64,000 nt of DNA from NCBI GenBank assembly GCA_963728855.1, contig CAVSLN010000012.1:62001-126000 (forward strand), in the 5' to 3' direction. The stretch is from AC-43 sp963728855. Its GTDB lineage: Bacteria; Actinomycetota; Actinomycetes; Mycobacteriales; Micromonosporaceae. The position numbers were made by a program, and so were the translations under genes. Below, piece after piece: positions 42,144 to 51,180 of the stretch; the stretch's first letter is position 1; each line of letters begins with the position of its first letter. The notes under the pieces were generated by a model that saw only the letters and a program-made list of their open reading frames with translations, had not been told where the DNA came from and made no database searches.

Positions 42144-44696
42144 GTGGCGGCTCAAGAGCGGGCTCATGTCCAACCGCGCGCCAGCCGAGCGAAGGGTTGG
42201 CGGATCGCGGCCCGGCTACGGGTGATCATCACCGTGCCGCTGGTCGCGGTGCTCGGCTTCGCGGGCCTCGCGCTCGCCAACGCGATCGGCCAGGCGCAGC
42301 AGGCCGGGCGCCTCGGCGACCTGGTCACGCTCGCGACCGACGCCGGTGACCTCGCGTACGACCTGCAACTGGAGCGGGCCGCCGCGGTCAGCCTGCTGGC
42401 GCTGAACGGACAGTCGCAGCTCGACGCGTTCAACCAGCGGGCGGCGCAGAGCGACGCGTCCGTCGCGGCGTACCGGCGGCAGTGGTCCGCCGCGACGCGG
42501 GCGGTGCCGAGCGCCACCAAGGCCGTCCTCGACCGGATCGGCGACCAGCTGAGCCGGGTGGGCCAGCTACGCGAGCAGGTCCGGTTCGGCCAGCAGACCT
42601 CGGTCTCGGCGACCGCGTTCGGGTACCGGATCCTCATCGCCGACCTGCTGGCGTACCGCCAGTCGGTGGCGCAGGCCGCCGCGGCCGTCGGGGTCGCCGA
42701 CGACATGCGGGCGGCCGCGGCCCTGGCGCAGGCGATCGAGTCGGTGGGCCAACAGCAGGTGGCGGTGGTACGGGCGGTGGCCGCGGGCCAGCTCACCCCC
42801 GCCATGCAGAGCGACATCATCGCCACCCGGGCCGGCTTCACCGACGCCAGCCTCACCTTCCTCAGCCTCGCCCCGACGCAGTGGCGGGCGTGGTGGGAGC
42901 AGGCGAGCACCGGTCTCGAGCCGCTGGCCGCGCAGCAGTTGCAGGACCAGGTGGCCCGGTCGGCGCCCGGGCAGCCGCTCGCGCTCGACACGGCGCAGTG
43001 GATCTCGGCGCTGACCGCGTGGACCGCCCGCCTGTTCGTGGTCGAGCAGCGGGTGGACGGCGTGGTGCGCGGCGAGGCCGACGCCGCCCGGCGCTGGCAG
43101 GTGAGCCGGGCCGCGTTCGAGGGCGCCGCGACCGCGCTGGCCCTGCTGCTGACGATCCTGGTGACCACGGTCGTGGCCCGGCGGATCAGCCGGCGGCTGG
43201 AGCGCCTGCGCGACACCGCCAACGAGGTCGCCTTCACTCAGCTGCCCACGGTCGTGGAGGAGCTGCGGGTGGCCGACGCGGCGGCGGTACGGCCGGACCG
43301 GGTCGCCGAACGAGCCGCGCCCGACCCGCAGCGGGTCAGCGGCGACGAGATCGGCGAGGTGGCGCTCGCCTTCGCGCACGTACACCGGGCGGCCGTACGG
43401 ACGGCGGCGGAGCAGGCCGTCATGCGGGCGAACGTGGCGGAGATCTTCGTGCACCTGAGCCGGCGCGAGCAGCGGCTGGTGGACGCCGTACTGGCGCAGG
43501 TGGACAACGTCGAGCGGGACGAGACTGACCCGGAGCGCCTGGAGAGCCTCTACAAGCTGGACAACCTGGCCACCCGGATGGCGCGGATCAACTCCAGCCT
43601 GCTCGTGCTCGGCGGCTCCGGTGCGGGCCGGGTACGGCACGAGGACGTACCGCTGGTCAAGGTGCTACAGGCGGCGCTGTCCCAGATCGAGCACTACCGG
43701 CGCGTACGGATGGGGATGATCGACGACGGCGTGGCCCTGGTCGCCGACGCCGTCGACGAGATCGTGCACCTGATCGCCGAGCTGGTCGACAACGCCACCC
43801 TCTACTCTCCGCCGGAGAGCGAAGCCTGGATGACCGCCCGGGCCCTGCACGACCGGGTGGTCATCCAGATCGGCGACGAGGGCGTGGGCCTGCCCGGGCA
43901 GCGTCGCGAGGAGCTCAACGCGCTGCTGCACCGGCCGCCCGCGATCGACGTGGCGGCGGTACGGGCGATGGGCCTGACCGTGGTGGGGCACCTCGCCGCC
44001 CGGTACGGGGTCATGGTGGAGCTGCGCCCGGGACCGAAGCTGGGCACCATCGCCGAGGTCAACCTGCCGCTCGGGCTGACCCGTCTGGTCCCCAAGATCG
44101 CCCAGCTCGCGGTCGCCTCCCGGGCCACCGCCAGCGGCGCCCCGCTGGTCGCCGCGCCGAACGCCAAGAACAACGGAAACAGCAAGGGCCACGGGACCGG
44201 CAACGGGTCCGGGACAGGCAACGGGTCCGGGACAGGCAAGGGCAAGGCGGCGCAGCCGCCCGCGGCCCGACGCGGCAACGGCTGGGCTCCGCCGGCCGTC
44301 GAGCTGGCCGAGCAGCCGGCCCCGGTGCCGGCCCCGGCGCCGGACCTGCCGCCGCCGAGCATCGACGACACCGCCCAGCTGCCGATCTTCGACCAGGTCA
44401 GCGGGTGGTTCCGGGTCGAGCTCGGCGAGCAGGCGGCCGACTGGAAGACCGCCGCCGACGAGGCGTTCCGGCAGGCGCAGCGGGCGGCGCAGGTCGCGGC
44501 CGACCGCAAGACCGCGTCGGGCCTGCCGGTACGGGTACCTCGCCAACACCTCGTACCCGGTGGTGTCGAGGTGGCGCCGGACCGGGAGCCCGGCGCCGAC
44601 CAGCGTGACCCCGACCGGGTGTCGGCCGCGATGGCCGCCTATGCCCGGGGCGTCGCCGGCCGCCGCCCAGGTCCGGCCAACATCACCACCGGTTAA
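42144..44696 (+). CDS. Conservon-type sensor kinase (NIT sensor, HATPase)
   Basis: The 850-aa protein begins with a transmembrane helix (IITVPLVAVLGFAGLALAN), then a nitrate/nitrite-sensing (NIT) domain with LERAAAVSLLAL. A second helix (ALALLLTILVTTVVARRI) and a HAMP-like region (DEIGEVALAFAHVHRAAV) follow. The kinase part is FVHLSRREQRLVDAVLAQVD with HATPase motifs ELVDNATLYSPPES and GDEGVGLPGQ. A low-complexity Gly/Asn/Lys stretch (about nt 44165-44255) precedes a Pro-rich tail. It is like CvnA, and GGGAG precedes GTG 42144. Confidence 0.88.
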   Translation: MAAQERAHVQPRASRAKGWRIAARLRVIITVPLVAVLGFAGLALANAIGQAQQAGRLGDLVTLATDAGDLAYDLQLERAAAVSLLALNGQSQLDAFNQRAAQSDASVAAYRRQWSAATRAVPSATKAVLDRIGDQLSRVGQLREQVRFGQQTSVSATAFGYRILIADLLAYRQSVAQAAAAVGVADDMRAAAALAQAIESVGQQQVAVVRAVAAGQLTPAMQSDIIATRAGFTDASLTFLSLAPTQWRAWWEQASTGLEPLAAQQLQDQVARSAPGQPLALDTAQWISALTAWTARLFVVEQRVDGVVRGEADAARRWQVSRAAFEGAATALALLLTILVTTVVARRISRRLERLRDTANEVAFTQLPTVVEELRVADAAAVRPDRVAERAAPDPQRVSGDEIGEVALAFAHVHRAAVRTAAEQAVMRANVAEIFVHLSRREQRLVDAVLAQVDNVERDETDPERLESLYKLDNLATRMARINSSLLVLGGSGAGRVRHEDVPLVKVLQAALSQIEHYRRVRMGMIDDGVALVADAVDEIVHLIAELVDNATLYSPPESEAWMTARALHDRVVIQIGDEGVGLPGQRREELNALLHRPPAIDVAAVRAMGLTVVGHLAARYGVMVELRPGPKLGTIAEVNLPLGLTRLVPKIAQLAVASRATASGAPLVAAPNAKNNGNSKGHGTGNGSGTGNGSGTGKGKAAQPPAARRGNGWAPPAVELAEQPAPVPAPAPDLPPPSIDDTAQLPIFDQVSGWFRVELGEQAADWKTAADEAFRQAQRAAQVAADRKTASGLPVRVPRQHLVPGGVEVAPDREPGADQRDPDRVSAAMAAYARGVAGRRPGPANITTG

Positions 44697-44716
44697 CGAC
44701 ACAACGAGGAGTATCA

Positions 44717-45178
44717 ATGACCGACAGTCGTGAGCTCGGTTGGCTGCTGGACAACTTCGCCGAACGTACGCCGGACGTCAGCCACGCGATAGCCATCTCC
44801 ACCGACGGCTTACTGGTCGCCGCGACGCGGAACCTCCGGATGGACCGGGCCGACCAGCTCGCCGCCACCGGCAGTGGGCTGGTGAGCCTCCTGCGCGGTG
44901 CCGCCCGGTTCTTCGACGCCGGCGCGGTGATCTCCAACGTCACCCAGATGGACGGCGGCTTCATGTTCTCGATGGCCTTCAGCGACGGGGCCTCGCTGCT
45001 GGTACTCGCGTCGCCCGCGTGCGACGTCGGCAAGGTCTCGTACGAGATGACCGAGCTGGCCAACCGGATCGGCGACGCGCTCACGCCGGCGATCCGGGCC
45101 GGCGTCCCGCCCCGACCGGTCGCCGCGGCCGCACGCGCGGGCGTCTCCTACGCCGGACGCGAGGCCGAACAGTCCTAG
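44717..45178 (+). CDS. Roadblock/LC7 domain protein (CvnB-like)
   Basis: The 153-aa protein has the Roadblock fold pattern: ELGWLLDNFAERTPDVSHAI, the DGLLVAATRNL strand, ADQLAATGSGLVSLLRGAAR and VLASPACDVGKVSYEMTELA. In conservons it bridges the kinase and a small GTPase. Here the DUF742 and GTPase genes that normally follow are missing, and an ABC transporter comes next. AACGAGGAG lies before ATG 44717. Confidence 0.92.
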   Translation: MTDSRELGWLLDNFAERTPDVSHAIAISTDGLLVAATRNLRMDRADQLAATGSGLVSLLRGAARFFDAGAVISNVTQMDGGFMFSMAFSDGASLLVLASPACDVGKVSYEMTELANRIGDALTPAIRAGVPPRPVAAAARAGVSYAGREAEQS

Positions 45179-45227
45179 TCCCTCCCTCTCGCTACACGTC
45201 CCTCGCTCTCGCTACAAGGAGTACTTC

Positions 45228-46403
45228 ATGCGCCCGTACCCCCGCCGCTTCGGGGTCTTGCTGCTCGCGCTCGTGCTGGCGGCGGCGTCCTGCGCCCGGT
45301 CCACCGCGGCGTCCCCGCCGGGTACCGTCAAGATCGGGCTGCTCGCGGCCCTGTCCGGCACGTACGCGGCGGTCGGCAAGGACCTGCGCGACGGCTTCCA
45401 GCTCTACCTGGACACGCACGGCGGCAAGCTCGGCGGGCACCCGGTCGACCTGGTGATCGGCGACGAGGGCGACGGGCCGGCCACCGCCGTGCCCGCCGCG
45501 ACGAAGATGATCAAAGAGGACAAGGTCCTGGCGCTGACCGGGGTCGTCGGCGGCGGCTCGGTCGCGGCGCTCGTACCGCTGCTGAACCAGGCAAAGCTCC
45601 CGCTCGTCGGCTCGAACGGCCGGCCCGCGCTCAAGGACGTCGCCCGGGAGTGGCACACGTCCTTCCTGTCGGAGGAGCCGGGCGCGGCGATCGCCCAGTA
45701 CGTCCACCAGAGCACCCCCGGCACGGTCTTCGCCATCGGCCCGGACTACCAGGGCGGCTGGGACGAGCTGCGCGGCTTCACCGACGCGTTCAGGGCGGCC
45801 GGCGGGCAGCTGGCCAACCCGAGCGGCAAGGCCACCTTCACCCCGTTCCCGACGACCACCAACTTCACCCCGTACTTCGCGCAGATCAAGGCGTCCGGCG
45901 CGAAGGCCGTCTACTGCTTCTACGCCGGTAGCTCCGCCATCGACTTCGTCAAGCAGTACGCCCAGTCCGACGTGCGGGAGCTGCCGCTGTACGCGGCCGG
46001 GTTCCTCACCGAGGGCGGCGTGCTGGCCGCGCAGGGCGCAGGCGGCGAAGGGCATCTTCTCGGTGCTCAACTACTCGCCGGACCTGGACAACGCGGCCAA
46101 CCGTACGTTCACGGCGGCCTGGCGGGCCCGGCACGACAGCGCGCCGACCACGTACGCGATGGCCTCGTACGACGCGGGTGCCGTCCTGGACCGGGCGATC
46201 GCGGCCGCCGGACCTGACCCGACCTCGGAAGCGGTCAACGCGGCCATCGCCGGCTCGGCCAGATCGACAGCCCGCGCGGCACCTGGGAGTTCTCCCGGAC
46301 CACGCACGCACCGGTGCAGAAGTGGTACCTGCGGCAGGTACGCGCGGACGGCCGCGCGCTGTCCAACACGGTGGTCGAGAGCCTGCTGACGCTGGGCGCG
46401 TGA
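45228..46403 (+). pseudogene. Branched-chain amino acid-type ABC substrate-binding lipoprotein, two compensating frameshifts
   Basis: The N-terminus is a lipoprotein signal (LLLALVLAAASCARS, lipid Cys about 22). The type I periplasmic-binding fold follows (VKIGLLAALSGTYAAVGKDL, TGVVGGGSVAALVPLLNQAK, FAIGPDYQGGWDELRGFTDA). Near 46040 the frame moves by +1 to GIFSVLNYSPDLDNAANRTF and returns near 46255 to QIDSPRGTWEFSRTTHAPVQ, ending LTLGA at 46403. The two single-base changes cancel, leaving the ends in one frame. The uncorrected frame stops at 46217. The ligand is not known; an amino acid, amide or urea is plausible. Confidence 0.82.
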
Positions 46404-46404
46404 G

Positions 46405-47253
46405 ATGGCCTACCTGGTACCGGCGGTCGACGGCGTGGCGTACGGCCTGCTGCTGTTCGTCGTCGCCGCCGGTCTGGCGCTCGCGTTCGGGGTGGCCGAG
46501 ACGCTGAACCTGGCGCACGGCACGCTCTACGCGGTCGGTGCGTACGTGGCCGCCGCCCTGTCGGACGGCGGATGGGCCCGGTTCGCGCTCGCGCTGGCCG
46601 CCGGTACGGTGGCCGCCGCCGGGCTGGGCGGGCTGGTCGCGGTAGCGGTACACCCGTTGGCGCACAAGGGTTTCCTCACCCAGGCGCTGCTGACGTTCGG
46701 CCTCGCCCTGGTCGGCGGCGACCTGCTGGTGGCCCGCTTCGGTTCGCAGGACCTGCCGGTGGCGCTACCGTCCACTGTGGACGGTGCGGTCGACGTGGCC
46801 GGCCATGCCTACCCGGGGTACCGGCTCGCGTTCGTCGCGGCCGGGCTGGCGCTCGCGCTCGGGCTGCACCTGGCCGTCGCCCGTACCCGGCCGGGCATGC
46901 TGGTACGGGCGCTGGCCGACGACCGTGCGATGGTGGCCGTCCTGGGCGTGAGCCCGTTGCGGGTACGGGTCGGCACGCTCGCCGTCGCCGGTGCGCTGGC
47001 CGGTGCGGCGGGCGTGCTCGGGGCGCCGATCATCGGTCCCGGCCCGGGGGTCGCCGACACCGTACTGCTGCTCTCGCTCATCGTCGTCGTGCTCGGCGGG
47101 CTGCGCAGCTTCCCCGGCATCGCGCTCGCCGCGCTGGCGGTCGGCGAGGTACAGACCCTCGGCGTCGCGCTCGCTCCGGCGGTCGCGCCGTTCCTGCTCT
47201 TCGGCGCGATGGCCGCGGTGCTGGCCGTACGTGCCCGGTGGCGGGCGGCATGA
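46405..47253 (+). CDS. ABC transporter permease, LivH type
   Basis: The 282-aa membrane protein has about eight hydrophobic segments and the LivH-type opening (GLALAFGVAETLNLAHGTLY, AVGAYVAAAL) and the coupling region RALADDRAMVAVLGVSPLRV. It starts 2 nt after the binding protein stop and overlaps the LivM-type gene. A palindrome copy lies at 46770-46782. Confidence 0.9.
   Translation: MAYLVPAVDGVAYGLLLFVVAAGLALAFGVAETLNLAHGTLYAVGAYVAAALSDGGWARFALALAAGTVAAAGLGGLVAVAVHPLAHKGFLTQALLTFGLALVGGDLLVARFGSQDLPVALPSTVDGAVDVAGHAYPGYRLAFVAAGLALALGLHLAVARTRPGMLVRALADDRAMVAVLGVSPLRVRVGTLAVAGALAGAAGVLGAPIIGPGPGVADTVLLLSLIVVVLGGLRSFPGIALAALAVGEVQTLGVALAPAVAPFLLFGAMAAVLAVRARWRAA
46770..46782. repeat. Palindrome GTCCACTGTGGAC
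   Basis: A perfect 13-bp copy in the LivH-type permease gene, coding Ser-Thr-Val-Asp. Confidence 0.8.
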
Positions 47254-48245
47254 CCCTGACCCAGGCTCGTCCGGCGGTCGCCCCGCCCCGCCCCGCGCCC
47301 TCCGGCGTCCCGGCCCGCCGGACCGGCTGGGTCGTCGGGGCGCTCGCCCTGGTGGCCGCGCCGTGGCTGGTGGACGACTACGGCGCCACGCTGCTCACCC
47401 GGGCGCTCAGCTTCGGCCTGCTCGCGGTGAGCGTCGCGCTGATGGCCGGCGTCGCCGGGCTGCCCACGCTGGGGCAGACCGCGCCGTACGCGGCCGGCGC
47501 GTACACCACCGCGCTGCTGGTGCGCGCGGGCGAGGTGGTCGGCCCGGTGCAGCTGTCAGCGGCCGCCGCGGCCGGCGCGCTCTTCGCGGTGGTCACCGCT
47601 GCGTTGGTGGTACGGGCCCGAGGTGTCGCGGCACTCATGGTCACCCTCGCCCTGGGGGAGCTGACCGTCGCCGCGGCCGGTCGGTGGACGTCCGTCACCG
47701 GCGGTACGGACGGCCTCGTCGCGCTGACCCCGCCGCAGCCGTTCTGGGGACTGCCCGCCCTGGCGAGCGACCGGGAGGTGTACCTCTACGTCCTCGGCGT
47801 CGCCGGCGCGGTCACCCTGGCCGTCGCCGCTGTGCTCCGTACCCCGGCCGGGCTGCTGCTGCGCGGCTGCGCCCAGGATGAGGCCCGGATGCGGGCCAGC
47901 GGGCACCGCGTCACGGGGTACCTGGCGCTCACGTACGTGGCGGCGGGGGCGGTCGCCGGGGTCGCCGGCTCACTGCTGGTGACCGTCAACCGGTACGTCT
48001 CCCCGGCCGACGCCGGCTTCACCACGGCAGCGCTGGTGCTCCTCGCCGTGGTGATCGGCGGTACCGGCTCGCTGGGCGGCGCGCTGCTCGGCGCGGCCCT
48101 GGTGCTGGCCGTACGCGACTGGCTCGCCGCACCGCTGCCCGGCCACGCGCCGCTGCTGCTCGGCGTGGTCTTCGTGGCGGCCGCCTACCTGCTGCCCGAC
48201 GGGCTGGCCGGGGCGGCCCGCCGCTGGTGGCGCCGCCATGGCTGA
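47250..48245 (+). CDS. ABC transporter permease, LivM type
   Basis: The 331-aa permease has multiple transmembrane segments (for example LLAVSVALMAGVAGLPTLGQ and ALVLLAVVIGGTGSLGGALL). GLPTLGQTAPYAAGAYTTAL is the LivM-type start of the core, and LLRGCAQDEARMRASGHRV the cytoplasmic coupling helix. ATG 47250 overlaps the LivH stop. The last codons overlap the ATPase gene. Confidence 0.9.
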   Translation: MTLTQARPAVAPPRPAPSGVPARRTGWVVGALALVAAPWLVDDYGATLLTRALSFGLLAVSVALMAGVAGLPTLGQTAPYAAGAYTTALLVRAGEVVGPVQLSAAAAAGALFAVVTAALVVRARGVAALMVTLALGELTVAAAGRWTSVTGGTDGLVALTPPQPFWGLPALASDREVYLYVLGVAGAVTLAVAAVLRTPAGLLLRGCAQDEARMRASGHRVTGYLALTYVAAGAVAGVAGSLLVTVNRYVSPADAGFTTAALVLLAVVIGGTGSLGGALLGAALVLAVRDWLAAPLPGHAPLLLGVVFVAAAYLLPDGLAGAARRWWRRHG

Positions 48246-48915
48246 CATGTTGACACTCGTCGATATCACGCGCCGGTACGGCGACCTGGTCGCGGTGGAC
48301 GCGGTCAACCTGTCGCTGGCTCAGGGCGAGTGCCGGGCGCTCATCGGCGCGAACGGTGCCGGCAAGAGCACTCTGCTGGACCTCGTCGCCGGTACGACCC
48401 GGCCGCACGCGGGGCGCGTGCTGCTCGACGGGCGGGACGTGACCCGCCTCGGCCCGGTACGCCGCGCCCGGCTCGGCGTCGCCCGTACCCACCAGCGACC
48501 GGCGGTCTGGCCGTCGCTGAGCGCCCTCGACAACATCGTCGTCGGTAAATGGCCTTCGGCTGGCGGGGTACGCCGGCTCCGCTCCCCGGCGCGGGTGCGT
48601 CGCCACCTCGTCCAGCCGGCCCTGCGCGTACTCGACTCGGTGGGCCTCGGCGGCCTCGTCGGCGTAGCGGCCGGCGAGCTGTCCCACGGCCAGCGCCGGC
48701 TGCTGGAGATCGGCGTGGCGCTCGCCGGCAAGCCCCGGCTGCTGGTGCTCGACGAGCCGGCGGCCGGGCTCTGGCCCGCCGAGGTGGAGCACCTGGCGAA
48801 CCTGCTCGGCAAGCTGCCGGCCGACACGAGCGTGCTGCTCGCCGAGCACCACCTCGAGTTCGCGTACGCGCTCGCCGACAGCGTGACCGTTCTGCGGGAA
48901 GGGGTGGTGGCCTGA
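48238..48915 (+). CDS. ABC transporter ATP-binding protein, LivG type
   Basis: The 225-aa ATPase has Walker A IGANGAGKST, the Q-loop region GVARTHQRPAVWPSLSALDN, a signature LSHGQRRLLEIG (variant of LSxGQ) and Walker B LLVLDEPAAGL with the switch His in LLAEHHLEFA. It pairs with the next ATPase to drive the LivHM-type permease. It overlaps genes on both sides. Confidence 0.92.
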   Translation: MADMLTLVDITRRYGDLVAVDAVNLSLAQGECRALIGANGAGKSTLLDLVAGTTRPHAGRVLLDGRDVTRLGPVRRARLGVARTHQRPAVWPSLSALDNIVVGKWPSAGGVRRLRSPARVRRHLVQPALRVLDSVGLGGLVGVAAGELSHGQRRLLEIGVALAGKPRLLVLDEPAAGLWPAEVEHLANLLGKLPADTSVLLAEHHLEFAYALADSVTVLREGVVA

Positions 48916-49646
48916 TGCTCTCCCTGTCAGACGTCCGGGCCGGGTACGGCGGCGGCGTTGCCGCTCAGCACCGCGGTGGTGCGGTCAGTGACGTGCGCGG
49001 CTACGTGCTGGACGGCGTGAGCCTGGCGGTCGCCGCCGGTACGGTCACCGCCGTCGTCGGGCCGAACGGGGCCGGGAAGACCACGCTCCTGCACGCCGTC
49101 GCGGGGCTGGTCCGGGTGACCGAGGGCGCGATCCGGCTGGACGGGACGGTCCTGTCCAGCTACCCCGCGCATGTCGTGGCCCGGTGCGGCGTGGCCCTGG
49201 TACCGCAGGGCCGCCGGGTCTTCGCCAGCCTGACCGTCGCCGAGCATCTCGCGATCGCGAGCGCCCGGCCGTGGCGCCGGTCGGCGGAGTGGGACGTGTC
49301 CCGGGTGCTGCGGCTGTTTCCGCGCCTGCGGGAGCGGCTGCGGCACCGGGGCGACCAGCTCTCCGGCGGCGAGCAGCAGATGCTCGCGATCGCCCGCGCG
49401 CTGCTGCGGCGGCCACGGCTGCTGCTGCTCGACGAGCCGTGCGAGGGCCTGGCGCCGGAGCTGGCCGGGCGGGTCCGCGCGCTGGTGCGCGAGCTGGCCG
49501 GGGGCGGGATGACCGTACTGGTCGTGGAGCAGGAGCTGGACACCGTGCCGGGGGTCGCCGACCGGACCGCCGTGCTCGACCACGGCCGGCTGGTCGTGGA
49601 GTCCGGGCCACGACTGTCCACTGTAGACAGAGGTAGGATGACATGA
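48915..49646 (+). CDS. ABC transporter ATP-binding protein, LivF type
   Basis: The 243-aa ATPase has Walker A VGPNGAGKTT, VALVPQGRRVFASLTVAEHL (typical of LivF), the signature LSGGEQQMLAIARALL and Walker B LLLLDEPCEGLAP. About 15 extra residues (GGGVAAQHRGGAVSDVRGY) sit before the first strand end, VLDGVSL. The C-terminus contains a palindrome copy and overlaps the methyltransferase start. Confidence 0.92.
   Translation: MLSLSDVRAGYGGGVAAQHRGGAVSDVRGYVLDGVSLAVAAGTVTAVVGPNGAGKTTLLHAVAGLVRVTEGAIRLDGTVLSSYPAHVVARCGVALVPQGRRVFASLTVAEHLAIASARPWRRSAEWDVSRVLRLFPRLRERLRHRGDQLSGGEQQMLAIARALLRRPRLLLLDEPCEGLAPELAGRVRALVRELAGGGMTVLVVEQELDTVPGVADRTAVLDHGRLVVESGPRLSTVDRGRMT
49614..49630. repeat. Palindrome variant CTGTCCACTGTAGACAG
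   Basis: A 17-bp copy with one mismatch in the last codons of the LivF-type gene, coding Leu-Ser-Thr-Val-Asp. Confidence 0.75.
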
Positions 49647-50446
49647 CTCTCGGGTACGCCTTCGACAACCGCACCCGGCTGGCGGCCACCCAGCTCGCCT
49701 GCATCGAGAGCTACCTCGACCCGGTCACCCGCGTCCGGCTGCCCCCGCTGGTACGGCCCGGCGACCGCTGCTGGGAGGTGGGTGCCGGGGCCGGCTCGGT
49801 GGCCGCACTGCTCGCCCGTACCGTCGGCCCGGACGGGTACGTCCTCGCCACCGACATCAACACCGCCCAGATCGACGCCGCGCTCACCGGACACGACGGG
49901 CTGGTGGTCCGTACCCATGACGTGCGGCGGGACCCGGTGCCCGAGGGTGGACCGTTCGACATCATCCACGCCCGGCTCGTCCTGCTGCACCTGCCCGAGC
50001 GGCGACGGGTGCTGCGTACCCTCGCCGGCGCGCTCGCCCCCGGCGGCTGGCTGGTGGTGGAGGAGTTCGACTGCACCGGCGGCCCGCGCGTGCTGAACGC
50101 GCCGGACCCGGCCGCGGAGAAGCTCTTCACCACGGTCCTCGCCGCGGTGGTGGAGGCGCTCGAGCACCGCGGTGCCGACCTCGGCTGGGCGCAGGACGTG
50201 TACGCGGAGATGGCGCTGGCCGGGCTCACCGACATCGATACGGTCGGGCACGCCGAGAGCTGGCCGGGCGGCTCGACCGGAGCCCGCCTGTACGAGGTGA
50301 ACGCCGGCCAGCTCCAGCCGCAGCTCCTCGACGCCGGGCTGGACGCCGCGCAGCTGCGCCGATTCCGTGCCCTCATGCGCGACGGGCGGTTCGCCGCGCT
50401 CTCGTACCCCTTCGTCTCGACCCGTGGCCGGCGCCCCGTCGGGTAG
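49643..50446 (+). CDS. Class I SAM-dependent methyltransferase
   Basis: The 267-aa protein has the SAM-binding loop CWEVGAGAGSVAALLAR, an acidic second strand (VLATDINTAQ), the FDIIHARLVLLHLPERRRVL motif and APGGWLVVEEFD. The target is unknown. It overlaps the LivF-type gene by 4 nt, so it is co-transcribed with the transporter and may modify a related small molecule. Confidence 0.85.
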   Translation: MTLGYAFDNRTRLAATQLACIESYLDPVTRVRLPPLVRPGDRCWEVGAGAGSVAALLARTVGPDGYVLATDINTAQIDAALTGHDGLVVRTHDVRRDPVPEGGPFDIIHARLVLLHLPERRRVLRTLAGALAPGGWLVVEEFDCTGGPRVLNAPDPAAEKLFTTVLAAVVEALEHRGADLGWAQDVYAEMALAGLTDIDTVGHAESWPGGSTGARLYEVNAGQLQPQLLDAGLDAAQLRRFRALMRDGRFAALSYPFVSTRGRRPVG

Positions 50447-50489
50447 CCCGGCCGCTCGTTTCCCGGGACGGCATCCGCTCCTCCGGCGT

Positions 50490-50530
50490 TACTCACCTGC
50501 GGTGTTCTTACCCACGAGATGAGTAGGCCC
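50490..50530. repeat. Second copy of the TACTCACC ... ATGAGTAGGCCC element
   Basis: TACTCACC (50490-50497) and ATGAGTAGGCCC (50519-50530) repeat the core of the inverted repeat at 13860-13905. TACTCA and TGAGTA can pair. It lies between convergent genes and could serve as their shared terminator. Confidence 0.5.
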
Positions 50531-50565
50531 TGACAGCAACCTGCCCGCCGGGCAGCCGCTTGGCC

Positions 50566-51120
50566 TCACGCGGGGACGGGGAGAAGCTCGGCCGCGCCGA
50601 AGGAGACCGAGAACCGGATACACCAGATCGTCACCGAGCGGTATCCGGTGAGGTCGGTTCCGGCCGGTACGGGATACACCTGGTCGCCCCGGTTTCCCTT
50701 GAGCCGCCCCAGCTCCAGGTACCTGCCGTGGTTGAGGCCGCTGGCGTCGTCGGCCGGCCGGTCGGTGAGCCAGACCCGAAGGTCAGGCCCGTCCGAGGTG
50801 GCCAGGTTGGCCAGCTCGAGCTGGCGGGAACCGTCGGCGGTACGCACGATCCGGGCCGTGCCGGTCGTGGCGTGCTCGTGCGAGACGAACGAGCCCTGCG
50901 CGAGGACCGCCGGCCCGGTCACGGGCGCCGGTGCGGAGGCGGAGGCGGAGGAGGGAGACGACGCGGCGGCGGTCGCCGACGGTGCCACGGTGGGCGCGGA
51001 GAGCGCGTCGTGAACCGTGGTGCTGGTGAACAGCTTCCACGGCGCGAACCAGTACAGCCCGGCCGCGACGACCACGACCAGTACGGCGAGGACGACCCAC
51101 GTGAGCGGCTTGCGCAACAT
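50566..51120 (-). CDS. Membrane-anchored DM13 domain protein
   Basis: The 184-aa protein has an N-terminal anchor helix (LTWVVLAVLVVVVAAGLYWF), a Ser/Ala/Pro linker and a DM13 domain: AQGSFVSHEHATTGTARIVR, LELANLATSDGPDLRVWLTD, GRYLELGRLKGNRGDQVYPV and VTIWCIRFSVSFGAAEL with the conserved Cys. DM13 domains are thought to be extracytoplasmic redox or electron-transfer modules. ATG 51120 is chosen; TTG 51132 is an upstream alternative. It is divergent from the MOSC gene. Confidence 0.9.
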   Translation of the reverse strand: MLRKPLTWVVLAVLVVVVAAGLYWFAPWKLFTSTTVHDALSAPTVAPSATAAASSPSSASASAPAPVTGPAVLAQGSFVSHEHATTGTARIVRTADGSRQLELANLATSDGPDLRVWLTDRPADDASGLNHGRYLELGRLKGNRGDQVYPVPAGTDLTGYRSVTIWCIRFSVSFGAAELLPVPA

Positions 51121-51180
51121 GACGCCAGTCAACCCGATACGGCGCCGTATTTTCCCTTACCGGCCGCTTACCATCGAGGT

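Noticed and set aside
42144..45178. Complete conservon (four genes)
   Set aside because: Only the kinase and Roadblock genes are present. The next genes are a transporter, and no DUF742 or GTPase was found in the window.
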